From: Actinomadura chibensis NBRC 106107
GTDB lineage: Bacteria > Actinomycetota > Actinomycetes > Streptosporangiales > Streptosporangiaceae
NCBI RefSeq assembly: GCF_001552135.1
Contig: NZ_BCQP01000045.1
Coordinates: 54,152-118,151 of the forward strand
Reading direction: 5' to 3'
DNA length: 64,000 nt
Positions within the stretch are counted from its first letter, which is position 1. The number at the start of each line of letters is the position of its first letter. A program made the translations under genes and the position numbers. Shown one piece after another: positions 15,866-24,884 of this stretch. A model generated the notes under the pieces. The model ran no database searches, was not told the origin of the DNA, and saw nothing but the letters and a program-made list of their open reading frames with translations.

Positions 15866-17521
15866 ATGCGGGACGAGACGATCGCCGGGATGCTGCTGGC
15901 CAGGCTGGGGGACGACCGCCCCGGCCTCCGCAGCCGCGACCGGACGTGGACCTGGGACGAAGTCGTCCGGGAGAGCGCGGCCCGCGCCGGGCTGGCTCGC
16001 GCGCTGCGTCGGGAAGGACCGTTCCACATCGGCGTGCTGCTGGAGAACGTCCCCGAGTACGTGCTGTGGCTCGGCGCGGCGGCGCTGAGCGGCGCGACGA
16101 TCGTCGGGATCAACCCGACCCGGACCGGCTCCTATCTGGAGCAGGAGGTCAGGCACACCGACCTTCAACTGCTCGTCACCGACCGGGCCGGGGTCGAACT
16201 GCTGGACGGGCTCGACATCGGCGTTCCGCGCGACCGTTTCCTGCTCGTCGATGACGACGGCTATCGAGCCGAAGTCGAAGCGCACGTGTGCGAGCCCGAG
16301 CTCGACCCCTCGATCACTCCTAAGACGCAGATTCTGTTGCTGTTCACGTCCGGGACGACGGGTGCGTCCAAGGCGGCGCGCTGTTCGCAGGGAAGGCTCG
16401 CCGAGCTGGGACGCAACAACGCCGCCAAATACGACGTCAAGCGCGACGACATCAGCTATTGCCCGATGCCCCTCTTCCACGGCAACGCGCTGATGGCGCT
16501 CTGGGCGCCGTCGCTCGCGGTCGGCGCGACGGTCGTGCTGACGGAGAAGTTCTCCGCGTCCGGATTCCTCCAAGACGTGCGCTATTTCGGTGCGACGTTC
16601 TTCACCTACGTCGGCAAGGCCATCGGCTACGTCCTCGCCACACCCGAACAGCCGGACGACAGCGACAACACCCTCACCCACGGGTTCGGCACGGAAGCGT
16701 CCCCGGAAGACAAGGCCGAATTCCGCCGCCGCTTCGGCGCGGAACTCCTTGAGGGCTACGGCTCCAGCGAGAGCGCGGGGATGATCAAGCGGGTGCCGGG
16801 CACGCCGCCGACCGCGTTCGGGAAACCGGCCCGCGACGGCGTCCGGATCGTCAATCCGGAGACGCGCGAGTTCTGCGCGCCCGCCGTCCTGGACGAGCAC
16901 GGACGCGTCACCAACGCCGAAGCCGCCATCGGCGAAATCGTCGACATCGACGGCGCCGACCGCTTCGAGGGCTATTACAAGAACCCGGAGGCGGACGCCG
17001 AACGCGTCCGGCACGGCTGGTACTGGACGGGCGACCTCGGCTACGTCGACGGCGACGGCTTCCTCTATTTCGGTGGCCGTTCCGGCGACTGGATTCGCGT
17101 CGACTCGGAGAACATCTCCGCGCTGCTCACCCAGAACGTCGTCCGGCGGCATCCGAGGATCGTGGACGCGGTGGCGTTCGGCGTCCCCGACCCGCGCTCC
17201 GGCGACCAGGTGATGGCGGCCATCGAAATCCCCGCCGGCGTCGAATTCGAAGATCTCGACTTCCCCGCCTTCCTCGCCGCTCAGGACGACCTCGGCACGA
17301 AGGGCGCGCCGCGTTTCGTCCGCGTCTCGCACGCGCTGCCGACGACCGGCTCCGGAAAGCTCAGGAAGAAGGAGATGCAGCTCGACGGCTGGCGCACCGC
17401 CGATCCCGTCTACCGCTGGGCCGGACGGGGCGCGCCCGAATACACGCTGATGACCGAGGCCGACAAGGAGGCGCTCCGCGCGGAGTTCGCCGCCGCCGGA
17501 CGTCAGCGCTTCCTTCCGTGA
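15866..17521 (+). CDS. FadD17-like (steroid-)acyl-CoA synthetase
   Basis: 551 residues, starting 6 bases after the OYE stop. The AMP-binding P-loop FTSGTTGASKAA is near residue 160, YGSSES is the A5 motif, YWTGDLGYVDGDGF the hinge region and TGSGKLRKKEM the catalytic-Lys motif. The insert-rich style and the operon partners (ChsE, ChsH, Ltp2 homologues) match the mycobacterial FadD17 group, which activates C3- or C5-side-chain steroid acids to CoA thioesters. I infer a steroid-alkanoate substrate from context; a different branched acid is possible. Confidence 0.82.
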   Translation: MRDETIAGMLLARLGDDRPGLRSRDRTWTWDEVVRESAARAGLARALRREGPFHIGVLLENVPEYVLWLGAAALSGATIVGINPTRTGSYLEQEVRHTDLQLLVTDRAGVELLDGLDIGVPRDRFLLVDDDGYRAEVEAHVCEPELDPSITPKTQILLLFTSGTTGASKAARCSQGRLAELGRNNAAKYDVKRDDISYCPMPLFHGNALMALWAPSLAVGATVVLTEKFSASGFLQDVRYFGATFFTYVGKAIGYVLATPEQPDDSDNTLTHGFGTEASPEDKAEFRRRFGAELLEGYGSSESAGMIKRVPGTPPTAFGKPARDGVRIVNPETREFCAPAVLDEHGRVTNAEAAIGEIVDIDGADRFEGYYKNPEADAERVRHGWYWTGDLGYVDGDGFLYFGGRSGDWIRVDSENISALLTQNVVRRHPRIVDAVAFGVPDPRSGDQVMAAIEIPAGVEFEDLDFPAFLAAQDDLGTKGAPRFVRVSHALPTTGSGKLRKKEMQLDGWRTADPVYRWAGRGAPEYTLMTEADKEALRAEFAAAGRQRFLP

Positions 17522-17530
17522 GGGGTGTGA

Positions 17531-18694
17531 ATGGATCTGCGTGAGACGGCGGCGCACCGGGAGCTGCGCGCGGAGCTGAGAGCCTATTTCGCGAACCTGC
17601 TGCCCGCCGACGTGCGCCGCCGTGCCGGGGAGCAGGGCGTCGGCGGCGACCGGTTCCGCGAGATCGTCAAGATGCTCGGCAACGACGGCTGGCTCGGCTA
17701 CGGCTGGCCGGAGGAATACGGCGGGCAGGGGAAGTCGATCTCCGAGCAGTACGTGTTCTTCGACGAAGTTCAGCGGGCAGGGCTGCCGTTCCCGTTCGTC
17801 ACCGTGAACACGGTCGGCCCGACGCTGATGCGCTACGGAACGGACGAACAGAAGCGCGCCTATCTGCCCGGCATCCTCTCCGGCGACATCGTCTTCGCCA
17901 TCGGCTACACCGAGCCCGACGCGGGCACCGATCTCGCCTCCCTCCGGACGAAGGCCGTCCTCGACGGCGACCATTTCGTCATCGACGGCAGCAAGGTGTT
18001 CACCAGCGGCGCGAACACCGCCGACCACATCTGGCTCGCCGCCCGGACCGATCCGGACGCCCCCAAGCACAAGGGCATTTCCATCCTGATCGTGCCGACC
18101 GACGCGGACGGGTTCTCCTGGAGCCCGATCCAAACCGTCGGCGGAATGGTCGTCACGGCCACGTACTACAACGGCGTCAAGGTGCCCGCGTCGGCCGTGG
18201 TCGGGGACGTCGACGGCGGCTGGACGCTGATCACCACCCAGCTCAACCACGAGCGCATCGGCCTGGCCGCGCTCGGCGGCCGGATGGTGCGGCTGTGGGA
18301 GGACGTCCGCGACTGGGCGCGCGACACCGGCGTCCTCGACCTGCCCTGGGTGCGCGCCGACCTGGCCCGCACGCACGCCAGGCTGGAGGCGATGCGGCTG
18401 ATGAACTGGAAGATGACCATGGCCGTGGAGGCGGGCACGCTGACCGGCGCGCAGGCCGGGGCCGCGAAGGCGTACGGGACGGAGACGCACATCGACGTCC
18501 AGCGCACGCTGACCGGCATCCTCGGCGCGGCCGGGCGCGTCCGTCCCGAGTCGCCCGGCGCCGTCCTCCACGGGCAGATCGAGCAGCTCTCCCGCCAGGG
18601 GATCGTGAACACGTTCGGCGGCGGCGTCAACGAGGTGCTGCGCGACATGGTCGCCGTCCAAGGGCTGGGCCTGCCGAGGTCGAGGCGCTCATGA
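17531..18694 (+). CDS. chsE2: ChsE2/FadE29-like acyl-CoA dehydrogenase subunit
   Basis: 387 residues, the same length as M. tuberculosis FadE29 as I remember it. The N-terminal acyl-CoA dehydrogenase domain contains IGYTEPDAGTDLASLRTKA and DGSKVFTSGAN; the ending NTFGGGVNEVLRDM closely matches FadE29. In mycobacteria FadE28 and FadE29 form an alpha2-beta2 enzyme that dehydrogenates the 3-carbon steroid side-chain CoA ester. The partner subunit is at 19630, separated by the hydratase gene. Its stop overlaps the next start in ATGA. Confidence 0.82.
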   Translation: MDLRETAAHRELRAELRAYFANLLPADVRRRAGEQGVGGDRFREIVKMLGNDGWLGYGWPEEYGGQGKSISEQYVFFDEVQRAGLPFPFVTVNTVGPTLMRYGTDEQKRAYLPGILSGDIVFAIGYTEPDAGTDLASLRTKAVLDGDHFVIDGSKVFTSGANTADHIWLAARTDPDAPKHKGISILIVPTDADGFSWSPIQTVGGMVVTATYYNGVKVPASAVVGDVDGGWTLITTQLNHERIGLAALGGRMVRLWEDVRDWARDTGVLDLPWVRADLARTHARLEAMRLMNWKMTMAVEAGTLTGAQAGAAKAYGTETHIDVQRTLTGILGAAGRVRPESPGAVLHGQIEQLSRQGIVNTFGGGVNEVLRDMVAVQGLGLPRSRRS

Positions 18695-19629
18695 CCGACT
18701 ACGAGGCCCGTCTCCAAGCGTGGACGGGACGCGAGCTGATGGCGCCCCGCTTCGGCCAGGACGCGGTGAACGTCCCGATGATCCGCCATTGGGTCGAGGC
18801 AATGGAGGACGACAATCCCGTCTACCTGGACGAGAAGGCGGCAAAGGCGACGGGACGCGACGGGATCGTGGCACCCGCCTCGATGATGCAGGCGTGGACG
18901 ATGCGCGGCTACGCGGCGTCCGTCCGGCCGCCCGCCGCCCCATCGCCCGCCGACGAATTGACCGAACTGCTCGCCGAAGGCGGATACACGTCCGTCGTCG
19001 CGACCGATTCGGAGTTCGAGTTCCACCGCGAACTGGTGCCGGGCGACCGCGTCAGCGTGGAGGAGACCGTCGAGTCGATCTCGCCGGAGAAGAAGACCGC
19101 ACTCGGCGCGGGCCGCTTCGTCAGCACCCGGAAAACCTACCGGGACGCGAACGGCGAGGTCGTCGCGACTCAACTGTGGCGGATACTCCGCTTCCGCCCC
19201 GCCGAAAAGCCGCAGGAGAAACCCCCGCGCCCGCGACCCGCGATCAACCATGACAACAAGTTCTGGTTCGACGCGGCACGCGAGCACCGCCTCGTCATCC
19301 AGCGGTGCGCCGAATGCAAATCGCTGCGGCATCCGCCTGGCCCGTGCTGCCCGCAATGCGGCTCGTTCGACTGGGACACGGTCGAGTCGTCCGGCGAAGG
19401 GCACGTCTACACCTACGTCGTCAACCACCACCCCCGCCACCCCGCGTTCGAGTACCCGCTGATCGTCGCGGTGATCGAGTTGGCGGAGGGGACGCGCCTG
19501 ATCGCAAACCTCATCGATATCGAACCCGCCGACGTCGAGATCGGAATGCCGGTCGTCCTCGACTGGATCGACGCGGACCCCGACCTTTCCCTGCCCGCGT
19601 TCCGTCCCGCTGAGAAGAAGGGCAGCTAA
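18691..19629 (+). CDS. chsH2: ChsH2-like MaoC/DUF35 steroid enoyl-CoA hydratase subunit
   Basis: 312 residues with the two-domain layout of ChsH2 (Rv3542c). Residues 1-170 are a MaoC-like hot-dog domain. From 185 on is a DUF35 region with a zinc-ribbon Cys set (Cys206, 209, 219/220, 223 in CAECK...CCPQC) and an OB-fold. In mycobacteria the MaoC half pairs with ChsH1 to hydrate the enoyl-CoA side chain, and the DUF35 half binds the aldolase Ltp2. Both partners are present downstream, so the complete hydratase-aldolase complex is expected. Confidence 0.85.
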   Translation: MTDYEARLQAWTGRELMAPRFGQDAVNVPMIRHWVEAMEDDNPVYLDEKAAKATGRDGIVAPASMMQAWTMRGYAASVRPPAAPSPADELTELLAEGGYTSVVATDSEFEFHRELVPGDRVSVEETVESISPEKKTALGAGRFVSTRKTYRDANGEVVATQLWRILRFRPAEKPQEKPPRPRPAINHDNKFWFDAAREHRLVIQRCAECKSLRHPPGPCCPQCGSFDWDTVESSGEGHVYTYVVNHHPRHPAFEYPLIVAVIELAEGTRLIANLIDIEPADVEIGMPVVLDWIDADPDLSLPAFRPAEKKGS

Positions 19630-20697
19630 ATGGACTTCACCCTCGGCGAGGAATTGGAGGCCGTCCGGGACCTCGCCCGGCGGATATTCACCGACCACGC
19701 CACCCAGGAACGGATCAGGGCCGCGGAACGGTCGGTCACCGGGCTCGACGAGACGCTCTGGTCCGCGCTCGCCGACGCGGGCCTGCTCGGCGTCGCGCTG
19801 CCCGAGGACGCGGGCGGCGCGGGGCTCGGCGCCGGCGGGCTCGCCGTCCTGCTGGAGGAGCAGGGCCGCGCGGTCGCGCCCGTCCCGGTGTGGCCCGCCG
19901 TCGTCTCGGCGCTCACCCTCGCCGGGCACGGCACGCCGGAGCAGCGCGAACTCCTCCCCGCGTTCGCGGACGGCTCGCAACGCGCCACCCTCGCGCTCGA
20001 AGAGTTCACGCCGGGCGAGCCGCGCTGCGCGGCCGTCCCCAATGGCGACGGCTGGGTCCTGACCGGGACGAAGGCGGTCGTCCCGACCCCGTACGGCGCG
20101 AGCCACGTGCTGGTCGCGGCCCGGTCGGCGGACGGCCCCGGCCTCTACCTGCTCGACGCGTCCGCGCCCGGCACGTCCTGGGAGCGCGCCGAGACCACCA
20201 CCCACGACAGCGCCGGTCACCTCACCCTCGACGCGGCCCCCGCCCAGCCCCTCGGCCCCGACGCGCTCGGCGCCGCGCTGCGGCTGGCGCGCGTCGCGGT
20301 CGCCGCCGCCCAGGTCGGCGTCGCGGAGGGCGCGCTGCGCCTGGCCGCCGCCCACCTCGCCGGACGCGAGCAGTTCGGACGCCCGCTCGCCGCGTTCCAG
20401 GCCGTCCAGCACCAGCTCGCCGACTGCTACATCGAGATCGACGCGCTCCGCGTCTGCCTGTGGCACGCGGTCTCGCTGATCGCCGCCGGGGAGGACGCCG
20501 AGTCCGCCGTCCTCGTCGCCAAGTGGTGGTCGGACGAGGGCGGGCTGAACGTCGTCCACCGCGTCCAGCACCTGCACGGCGGGATCGGCGTGGACGTCGA
20601 CTACCCCGTCCACCGGCACTTCCTGTGGGGCAAGCAGCTCTCCGGGACGCTCGGCGGCGCGTCCGCCGACCTGGCCCTGCTCGGGGCGGCGCTGTGA
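19630..20697 (+). CDS. chsE1: ChsE1/FadE28-like acyl-CoA dehydrogenase subunit
   Basis: 355 residues, directly abutting the previous stop. It is the shorter subunit of the heteromeric acyl-CoA dehydrogenase: EQFGRPLAAFQAVQHQLAD is the flavin-proximal helix, and the C-terminal HLHGGIGVDVDYPVHRH matches the FadE28 signature. The catalytic base expected in homotetrameric enzymes is not evident, as is normal for these paired subunits, which share one active site per dimer. The next gene overlaps its stop (GTGA). Confidence 0.82.
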   Translation: MDFTLGEELEAVRDLARRIFTDHATQERIRAAERSVTGLDETLWSALADAGLLGVALPEDAGGAGLGAGGLAVLLEEQGRAVAPVPVWPAVVSALTLAGHGTPEQRELLPAFADGSQRATLALEEFTPGEPRCAAVPNGDGWVLTGTKAVVPTPYGASHVLVAARSADGPGLYLLDASAPGTSWERAETTTHDSAGHLTLDAAPAQPLGPDALGAALRLARVAVAAAQVGVAEGALRLAAAHLAGREQFGRPLAAFQAVQHQLADCYIEIDALRVCLWHAVSLIAAGEDAESAVLVAKWWSDEGGLNVVHRVQHLHGGIGVDVDYPVHRHFLWGKQLSGTLGGASADLALLGAAL

Positions 20698-21116
20698 GCC
20701 GCCGCTTCGAGGACGTCACCGTCGGCGACGCGCTGCCTCCGCTGGACATCCCGCTGACCCGGACGCTGATCGTCGCGACCGCCATCGCGAGCCGCGACTA
20801 CCAGGACGTCCACCACGACCCGTCGCTCGCCGTCGAGCGCGGCTCCAAGGACGTCTTCATGAACATCCTGACCACGAACGGCCTGGTCGACCGGTACGTG
20901 ACCGGCTGGGCGGGGCCCGCGGCCGTCGTCACGGCCATCAAGATCAGGCTGGGCGCGCCGAACTACCCGGGCGACACGATGGTGCTGACCGGGTCCGTCT
21001 CGGCCAAGCACCCGGACGACCGCCGCGTCGAGATCGCCGTGCGCGGCGTCAACGCGCTCGGCCCGCACGTCACCGGCACGGTCGTCGTCCGACTGGCAGG
21101 GGAGGACGGGGCATGA
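20694..21116 (+). CDS. chsH1: ChsH1-like MaoC steroid enoyl-CoA hydratase subunit
   Basis: 140 residues from a GTG overlapping the preceding stop. It is a single MaoC hot-dog domain with the hydratase motif DYQDVHHDP: Asp35 and His40 have the 5-residue spacing of the catalytic Asp/His pair described in ChsH1. The N-terminal half of ChsH2 (18691) should be its non-catalytic partner. The product is a 3-hydroxy (or tertiary 17-hydroxy) acyl-CoA passed to Ltp2. Start and stop are both coupled (GTGA, ATGA). Confidence 0.83.
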   Translation: MSRRFEDVTVGDALPPLDIPLTRTLIVATAIASRDYQDVHHDPSLAVERGSKDVFMNILTTNGLVDRYVTGWAGPAAVVTAIKIRLGAPNYPGDTMVLTGSVSAKHPDDRRVEIAVRGVNALGPHVTGTVVVRLAGEDGA

Positions 21117-22288
21117 GCGTGCTGCCGGGCGCCGCCGCGATCGCGGGCATCGGCGCGACCGAGTTCTCCAAGGACTCCGGGCGCAGCGAACTGCGGCTCG
21201 CCTGCGAGGCGGTGCTCGCCGCCGTCACCGACGCGGGGCTCCAGCCGTCCGACGTGGACGGCATGGTCACCTTCACCGCCGACACCAGCTCGGAGATCCA
21301 CCTCGCCCGCAACCTGGGCATCGGGGAGCTGACGTTCTTCTCCCGGATCGGGCACGGCGGGGGAGCGGCGTGCGCGACCGTCCAGCAGGCGGCGATGGCC
21401 GTCGCGACCGGCGTCGCGGAGGTCGTCGTCTGCTACCGCGCGTTCAACGAGCGGTCCGGCGAACGGTACGGGCTGGGGCAGGCGGACCGGCCGCTGGGGG
21501 CCGGCGCGGACCGCGCCGCCTACTCGTGGATGACGCCGTTCGGCCTCGCGACGCCCGCGCAGTGGGTCGCCATGTTCGCCCGCCGCTACATGCACGAGTA
21601 CGGCGCGACCAGCGAGGACTTCGGCCGGGTCGCCGTCGTCGACCGCCGCCACGCCGCCGCCAACCCGGCCGCCTGGTTCTACGGGCGCCCGATCACGCTC
21701 GAAGACCACCAGGCGTCCCGGTGGATCGCCGAGCCGCTGCGCCTCCTCGACTGCTGCCAGGAGAGCGACGGCGGGCAGGCGCTCGTGGTCGTGTCCGCCG
21801 AGCGGGCCCGTGATCTCCCGCACCGCCCGGCGCTGGTCTGGGGGGCGGCGCAGGGGTCCGGCAACGACCAGCACATGATGACGAGCTACTACCGCTCCGA
21901 GATCACCGGCATCCCCGAGATGGGCCTCGTCGGACGGCAGCTCTACGCGCAGTCGCGGCTCACCCCGGCCGACGTGCAGGCCGCGATCCTGTACGACCAC
22001 TTCACGCCGCTCGTCCTGCCGCAGCTCGAAGAGCTGGGCTTCTGCGCCAAGGGCGAGGCCAAGGACTTCGTCGCGGACGGCAACCTCGACCTCGGCGGGC
22101 GGCTCCCGTTCAACACCCACGGCGGGCAGCTCGGCGAGGCCTACATCCACGGGATGAACGGGATCGCGGAGGGCGTCCGGCTCGTGCGCGGCACGTCGCC
22201 GAACCAGCCGGGCGACGTGCACAACGTCCTCGTCACCGCCGGGACGGGCGTCCCGACGAGCGGCCTGATCCTCGGCGCGGACGCCTAG
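21113..22288 (+). CDS. ltp2: Ltp2-like thiolase-fold retro-aldolase
   Basis: 391 residues, similar in length to Ltp2 (Rv3540c). The thiolase-fold lipid-transfer family is shown by IAGIGATEFSKDSGRSE, SRIGHGGGAAC, DCCQESDGGQALVV and NTHGGQLGEAYIHGMNG. In the mycobacterial pathway Ltp2, docked on the DUF35 domain of ChsH2, cleaves the 17-hydroxy side-chain CoA ester to androstenedione and propionyl-CoA. Here it is the last gene of the operon, and a GC-rich hairpin follows about 70 bases downstream. The function is assigned by family and complete gene neighbourhood. Confidence 0.84.
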   Translation: MSVLPGAAAIAGIGATEFSKDSGRSELRLACEAVLAAVTDAGLQPSDVDGMVTFTADTSSEIHLARNLGIGELTFFSRIGHGGGAACATVQQAAMAVATGVAEVVVCYRAFNERSGERYGLGQADRPLGAGADRAAYSWMTPFGLATPAQWVAMFARRYMHEYGATSEDFGRVAVVDRRHAAANPAAWFYGRPITLEDHQASRWIAEPLRLLDCCQESDGGQALVVVSAERARDLPHRPALVWGAAQGSGNDQHMMTSYYRSEITGIPEMGLVGRQLYAQSRLTPADVQAAILYDHFTPLVLPQLEELGFCAKGEAKDFVADGNLDLGGRLPFNTHGGQLGEAYIHGMNGIAEGVRLVRGTSPNQPGDVHNVLVTAGTGVPTSGLILGADA

Positions 22289-22359
22289 CGAGCCGACGCG
22301 GAAAGGGCGCGTTAGCCAGGTTTTCACCGCCGCGACGGCCCCGCGTACCGCCGTCCGGC

Positions 22360-22375
22360 GCCCGCCCCGGCGGGC
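22360..22375 (+). terminator. GC-rich hairpin after the steroid operon
   Basis: GCCCGCC (22360-22366) pairs with GGCGGGC (22369-22375) about 70 bases after the Ltp2-like stop. There is no T-run; actinomycete terminators often lack one. Confidence 0.35.
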
Positions 22376-22452
22376 ATCGTCGCAGGTCAGCCGCCGGGCC
22401 GGGGGGAGCCAAGGGCAGGTTCCGCCCAACCCGCCCCGCGCCTTGGGCAAAG

Positions 22453-22486
22453 CGTGACATTTAAGACACTTACCGTAAATGTCACG
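22453..22486. promoter_or_regulatory. long AT-rich dyad upstream of the secreted nuclease gene
   Basis: CGTGACATTTA (22453-22463) and TAAATGTCACG (22476-22486) form perfect 11-bp arms around a 12-base centre. They stand out in a stretch that is otherwise nearly pure G/C. The dyad lies 75 bases before the nuclease ATG at 22561, the right place for an operator or activator site; no DNA-binding family can be assigned from the motif alone. Confidence 0.6.
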
Positions 22487-22560
22487 GTCCTAGTGCCGCC
22501 GTTCCCGCCCCCCTCAGGAGCCTCCGGCCCTGGCCGGGAACGGCCGCAGGAGGGCACCCC

Positions 22561-23190
22561 ATGCGACGAATGGTCCTGTTCCCGCTGCTCGCCGTCCTCG
22601 GCGCGGTGCTGCTCGGCGTCCTCGGGACACCGGCGTCCGCGACCCCGCCGAACATCCCGTCCGCCGCCACGGCCGCGTCCCGGCTGGCCGAGCTGACCGT
22701 CGCCGCCGAGTCCCACGGCGACACCTACGACCGCAGCCTGTTCCCGCACTGGATCACCATCTCCGGGACGTGCAACACCCGCGAGACGGTCCTCAAGCGG
22801 GACGGCACGAACGTCGTCACCGACTCCTCGTGCGCCGCGACGTCCGGCTCCTGGTACTCGCCCTACGACGGCGCCACCTGGACGCAGGCGTCCGACCTCG
22901 ACATCGACCACATGGTCCCGCTCGCGGAGGCGTGGGCGTCCGGCGCCTGGTCCTGGACGACGGCCCGCCGCCAGTCCTACGCCAACGACCTTGGCGGCCC
23001 GGAGCTGTGGGCCGTCACCGACAACGTCAACCAGGCCAAGGGCGACAAGGACCCGGCCGAGTGGCAGCCGTCGCGCGCCGCCTTCCGCTGCACCTACGCC
23101 CGCGCCTGGATCCAGGTGAAGTGGTACTACGGCCTCACCGTCGACGGCGCCGAGAAGAACGCCCTGACCACGATGCTCGGCACCTGCTGA
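22561..23190 (+). CDS. secreted HNH (DUF1524/GmrSD-like) endonuclease
   Basis: 209 residues, AGGAGG well placed before the ATG. A Sec signal peptide covers about residues 1-28 (MRRMVLFPLLAVLGAVLLG, cleavage near ASA). The mature protein has the DUF1524/HNH core: DIDHMVPLAEAW supplies the catalytic His, then the Asn in TDNVNQAKGDKDPAEW. Cys residues (CNTRET, SSCAAT, FRCTY, C-terminal C) suggest disulfides. Homologous secreted actinomycete nucleases scavenge phosphate and nitrogen from DNA or act on competitors. It is monocistronic, with a dyad upstream and a strong hairpin downstream. Confidence 0.87.
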   Translation: MRRMVLFPLLAVLGAVLLGVLGTPASATPPNIPSAATAASRLAELTVAAESHGDTYDRSLFPHWITISGTCNTRETVLKRDGTNVVTDSSCAATSGSWYSPYDGATWTQASDLDIDHMVPLAEAWASGAWSWTTARRQSYANDLGGPELWAVTDNVNQAKGDKDPAEWQPSRAAFRCTYARAWIQVKWYYGLTVDGAEKNALTTMLGTC

Positions 23191-23202
23191 CCGCCCGGCG
23201 GC

Positions 23203-23256
23203 GCGAGCGTCGCGCCCGGTCGGCCGGACGGTCGGACGGCCGGACGCGACGCTCGC
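23203..23256 (+). terminator. hairpin terminator after the nuclease gene
   Basis: GCGAGCGTCGCG (23203-23214) and CGCGACGCTCGC (23245-23256) form a perfect 12-bp stem. The 30-base loop is made of CGGACGG-type short repeats. It starts 12 bases after the stop. Confidence 0.6.
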
Positions 23257-23324
23257 CACCCGGGGTATCGGTGAGCGGGACCGCGCGATGCCCGCGGACC
23301 GGGTGGCGGTCATCATGGAAAGTT

Positions 23325-24884
23325 ATGGACGAGCTGACGATCCCGGGCGTGCTGGCGCGGGCCGCCGAGGAGTTCCCGGACGTGGAGGCCGTTGTGGACG
23401 GCGACGTCCGCGTCACCTACGCCGAGCTTCGGGAGCGGGTGCGGGAGGCGGCGGGCGCGTTCGCCGCCGCCGGGATCGGGCCGGGCGACCGCATCGCGAT
23501 CTGGGCGCCGAACAGCCTGCGCTGGATCGTCGCCGTGCTCGGCGCGCTGCGCGCGGGCGCGACGCTCGTCCCGCTGAACACGCGGTTCAAGGGGGACGAG
23601 GCCCGGTGGCCGCTCACCAAGGCCGAGGTCCGGATCCTCTTCATCGAGGACGGCTTCCTCGGCATCGACTACCCGGGCATGCTCGGGCTCGACGCGTCCG
23701 GCGACGTCCCGGGACTGCCCGCGCTGCGGACGATCGTCACCTTCAACGGCCCGGCGCGGCCGGGCGTCACCGCCTGGGACGATTTCACCGCCAAGGCCGC
23801 ACCGGCCGGCGCGGCGGAGGCCCGGCCCGGTGACATCGCCGACATCCTGTTCACGTCCGGGACGACGGGACGTCCCAAGGGCGTGCTGTGCACGCACGAG
23901 CAGAACGTCCGCACGTTCCTGGCGTGGGCGGGACGGACGGGCGTCCGCCCCGGCGACCGGTACCTGATCGTCAACCCGCTGTTCCACTCGTTCGGCTACA
24001 AGGCGGGCGTGCTGGCGTGCCTGCTGATGGGCGCGACGATGGTGCTCCAGCGGACGTTCGACGTCCCCGAGACGCTGGAGCTGATCGAGCGGGAGAAGAT
24101 CACCGTCCTGCCGGGGCCGCCGACGATCTACACGTCGCTGCTCGACGCGCCCGGCCGGGACGGCCGCGACCTGTCCTCGCTGCGGCTCGCCGTGACCGGC
24201 GCGGCGGACGTGCCGGTCGCGCTCGTCCGGCGGCTGCGCGCCGAGCTGTTCCCGCAGGTCGTGACCGCGTACGGGCTGACCGAGGCGACCGGGACGGTGT
24301 CCGCGTGCTCGGTGGACGACGACGCCGAGACCATCGCCACCACCTGCGGCAGGCCGATCGCCGACGTGGAGGTCGCGATCGTCGGCCCGGACGGCGAGCG
24401 GCTCCCGGCGGGCACGGACGGCCGGGTCCTCGTCCGCGGCTACAACGTGATGAAGGGCTACCTGGACGACCCGGAGGCGACGGCCGCCGCGATCCAGGAC
24501 GGCTGGCTCGACACCGGCGACCGGGGCCGCCTGGACGAGCGCGGCAACCTCGCCATCACCGGCCGGACCAAGGAGATGTTCGTCGTCGGCGGGTTCAACG
24601 TGTACCCGGCGGAGGTCGAGGACGCCCTCGCCCGGCACGACGCCGTCGCCGAGTCGGGCGTCGTCGGCGTCCCGGACGCCCGGCTCGGCGAGGTGGGACG
24701 CGCCTACGTGCGGCTCCGCCCCGGCCGCGCCGCCACCGCGGACGAGCTCATCGCCCACTGCCGGGAGCGGCTCGCGAACTTCAAGGTCCCCCGGGAGGTC
24801 GTCTTCGTGGACGACCTCCCGAAGACCGCGTCCGGCAAGGTCCGCCGCGTCGAGTTGAAGGGCGCGCTCAGAGCGCGGCCATGA
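23325..24884 (+). CDS. FadD3-like acyl-CoA synthetase
   Basis: 519 residues from an ATG at 23325, with GGAAAG close upstream. Adenylate-forming motifs: FTSGTTGRPKGV near residue 178, AYGLTEATG, DTGDRGRLDERGN and the C-terminal KTASGKVRRVEL. Length and overall style resemble mycobacterial FadD3, which activates the propanoate side chain of the indanedione left after steroid A/B-ring cleavage. Next to a steroid operon and a heteromeric acyl-CoA dehydrogenase pair that role is plausible but not proven. It is convergent with the dehydrogenase genes and overlaps their 3' end by 17 bases. Confidence 0.78.
   Translation: MDELTIPGVLARAAEEFPDVEAVVDGDVRVTYAELRERVREAAGAFAAAGIGPGDRIAIWAPNSLRWIVAVLGALRAGATLVPLNTRFKGDEARWPLTKAEVRILFIEDGFLGIDYPGMLGLDASGDVPGLPALRTIVTFNGPARPGVTAWDDFTAKAAPAGAAEARPGDIADILFTSGTTGRPKGVLCTHEQNVRTFLAWAGRTGVRPGDRYLIVNPLFHSFGYKAGVLACLLMGATMVLQRTFDVPETLELIEREKITVLPGPPTIYTSLLDAPGRDGRDLSSLRLAVTGAADVPVALVRRLRAELFPQVVTAYGLTEATGTVSACSVDDDAETIATTCGRPIADVEVAIVGPDGERLPAGTDGRVLVRGYNVMKGYLDDPEATAAAIQDGWLDTGDRGRLDERGNLAITGRTKEMFVVGGFNVYPAEVEDALARHDAVAESGVVGVPDARLGEVGRAYVRLRPGRAATADELIAHCRERLANFKVPREVVFVDDLPKTASGKVRRVELKGALRARP

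Noticed and set aside
14483..18661. Very long open frame on the minus strand opposite the steroid operon
   Set aside because: It is an artefact of high-GC codon bias. The translated product is Arg/Gly/Val-rich and domainless, while the plus strand encodes well-known enzymes over the same bases.
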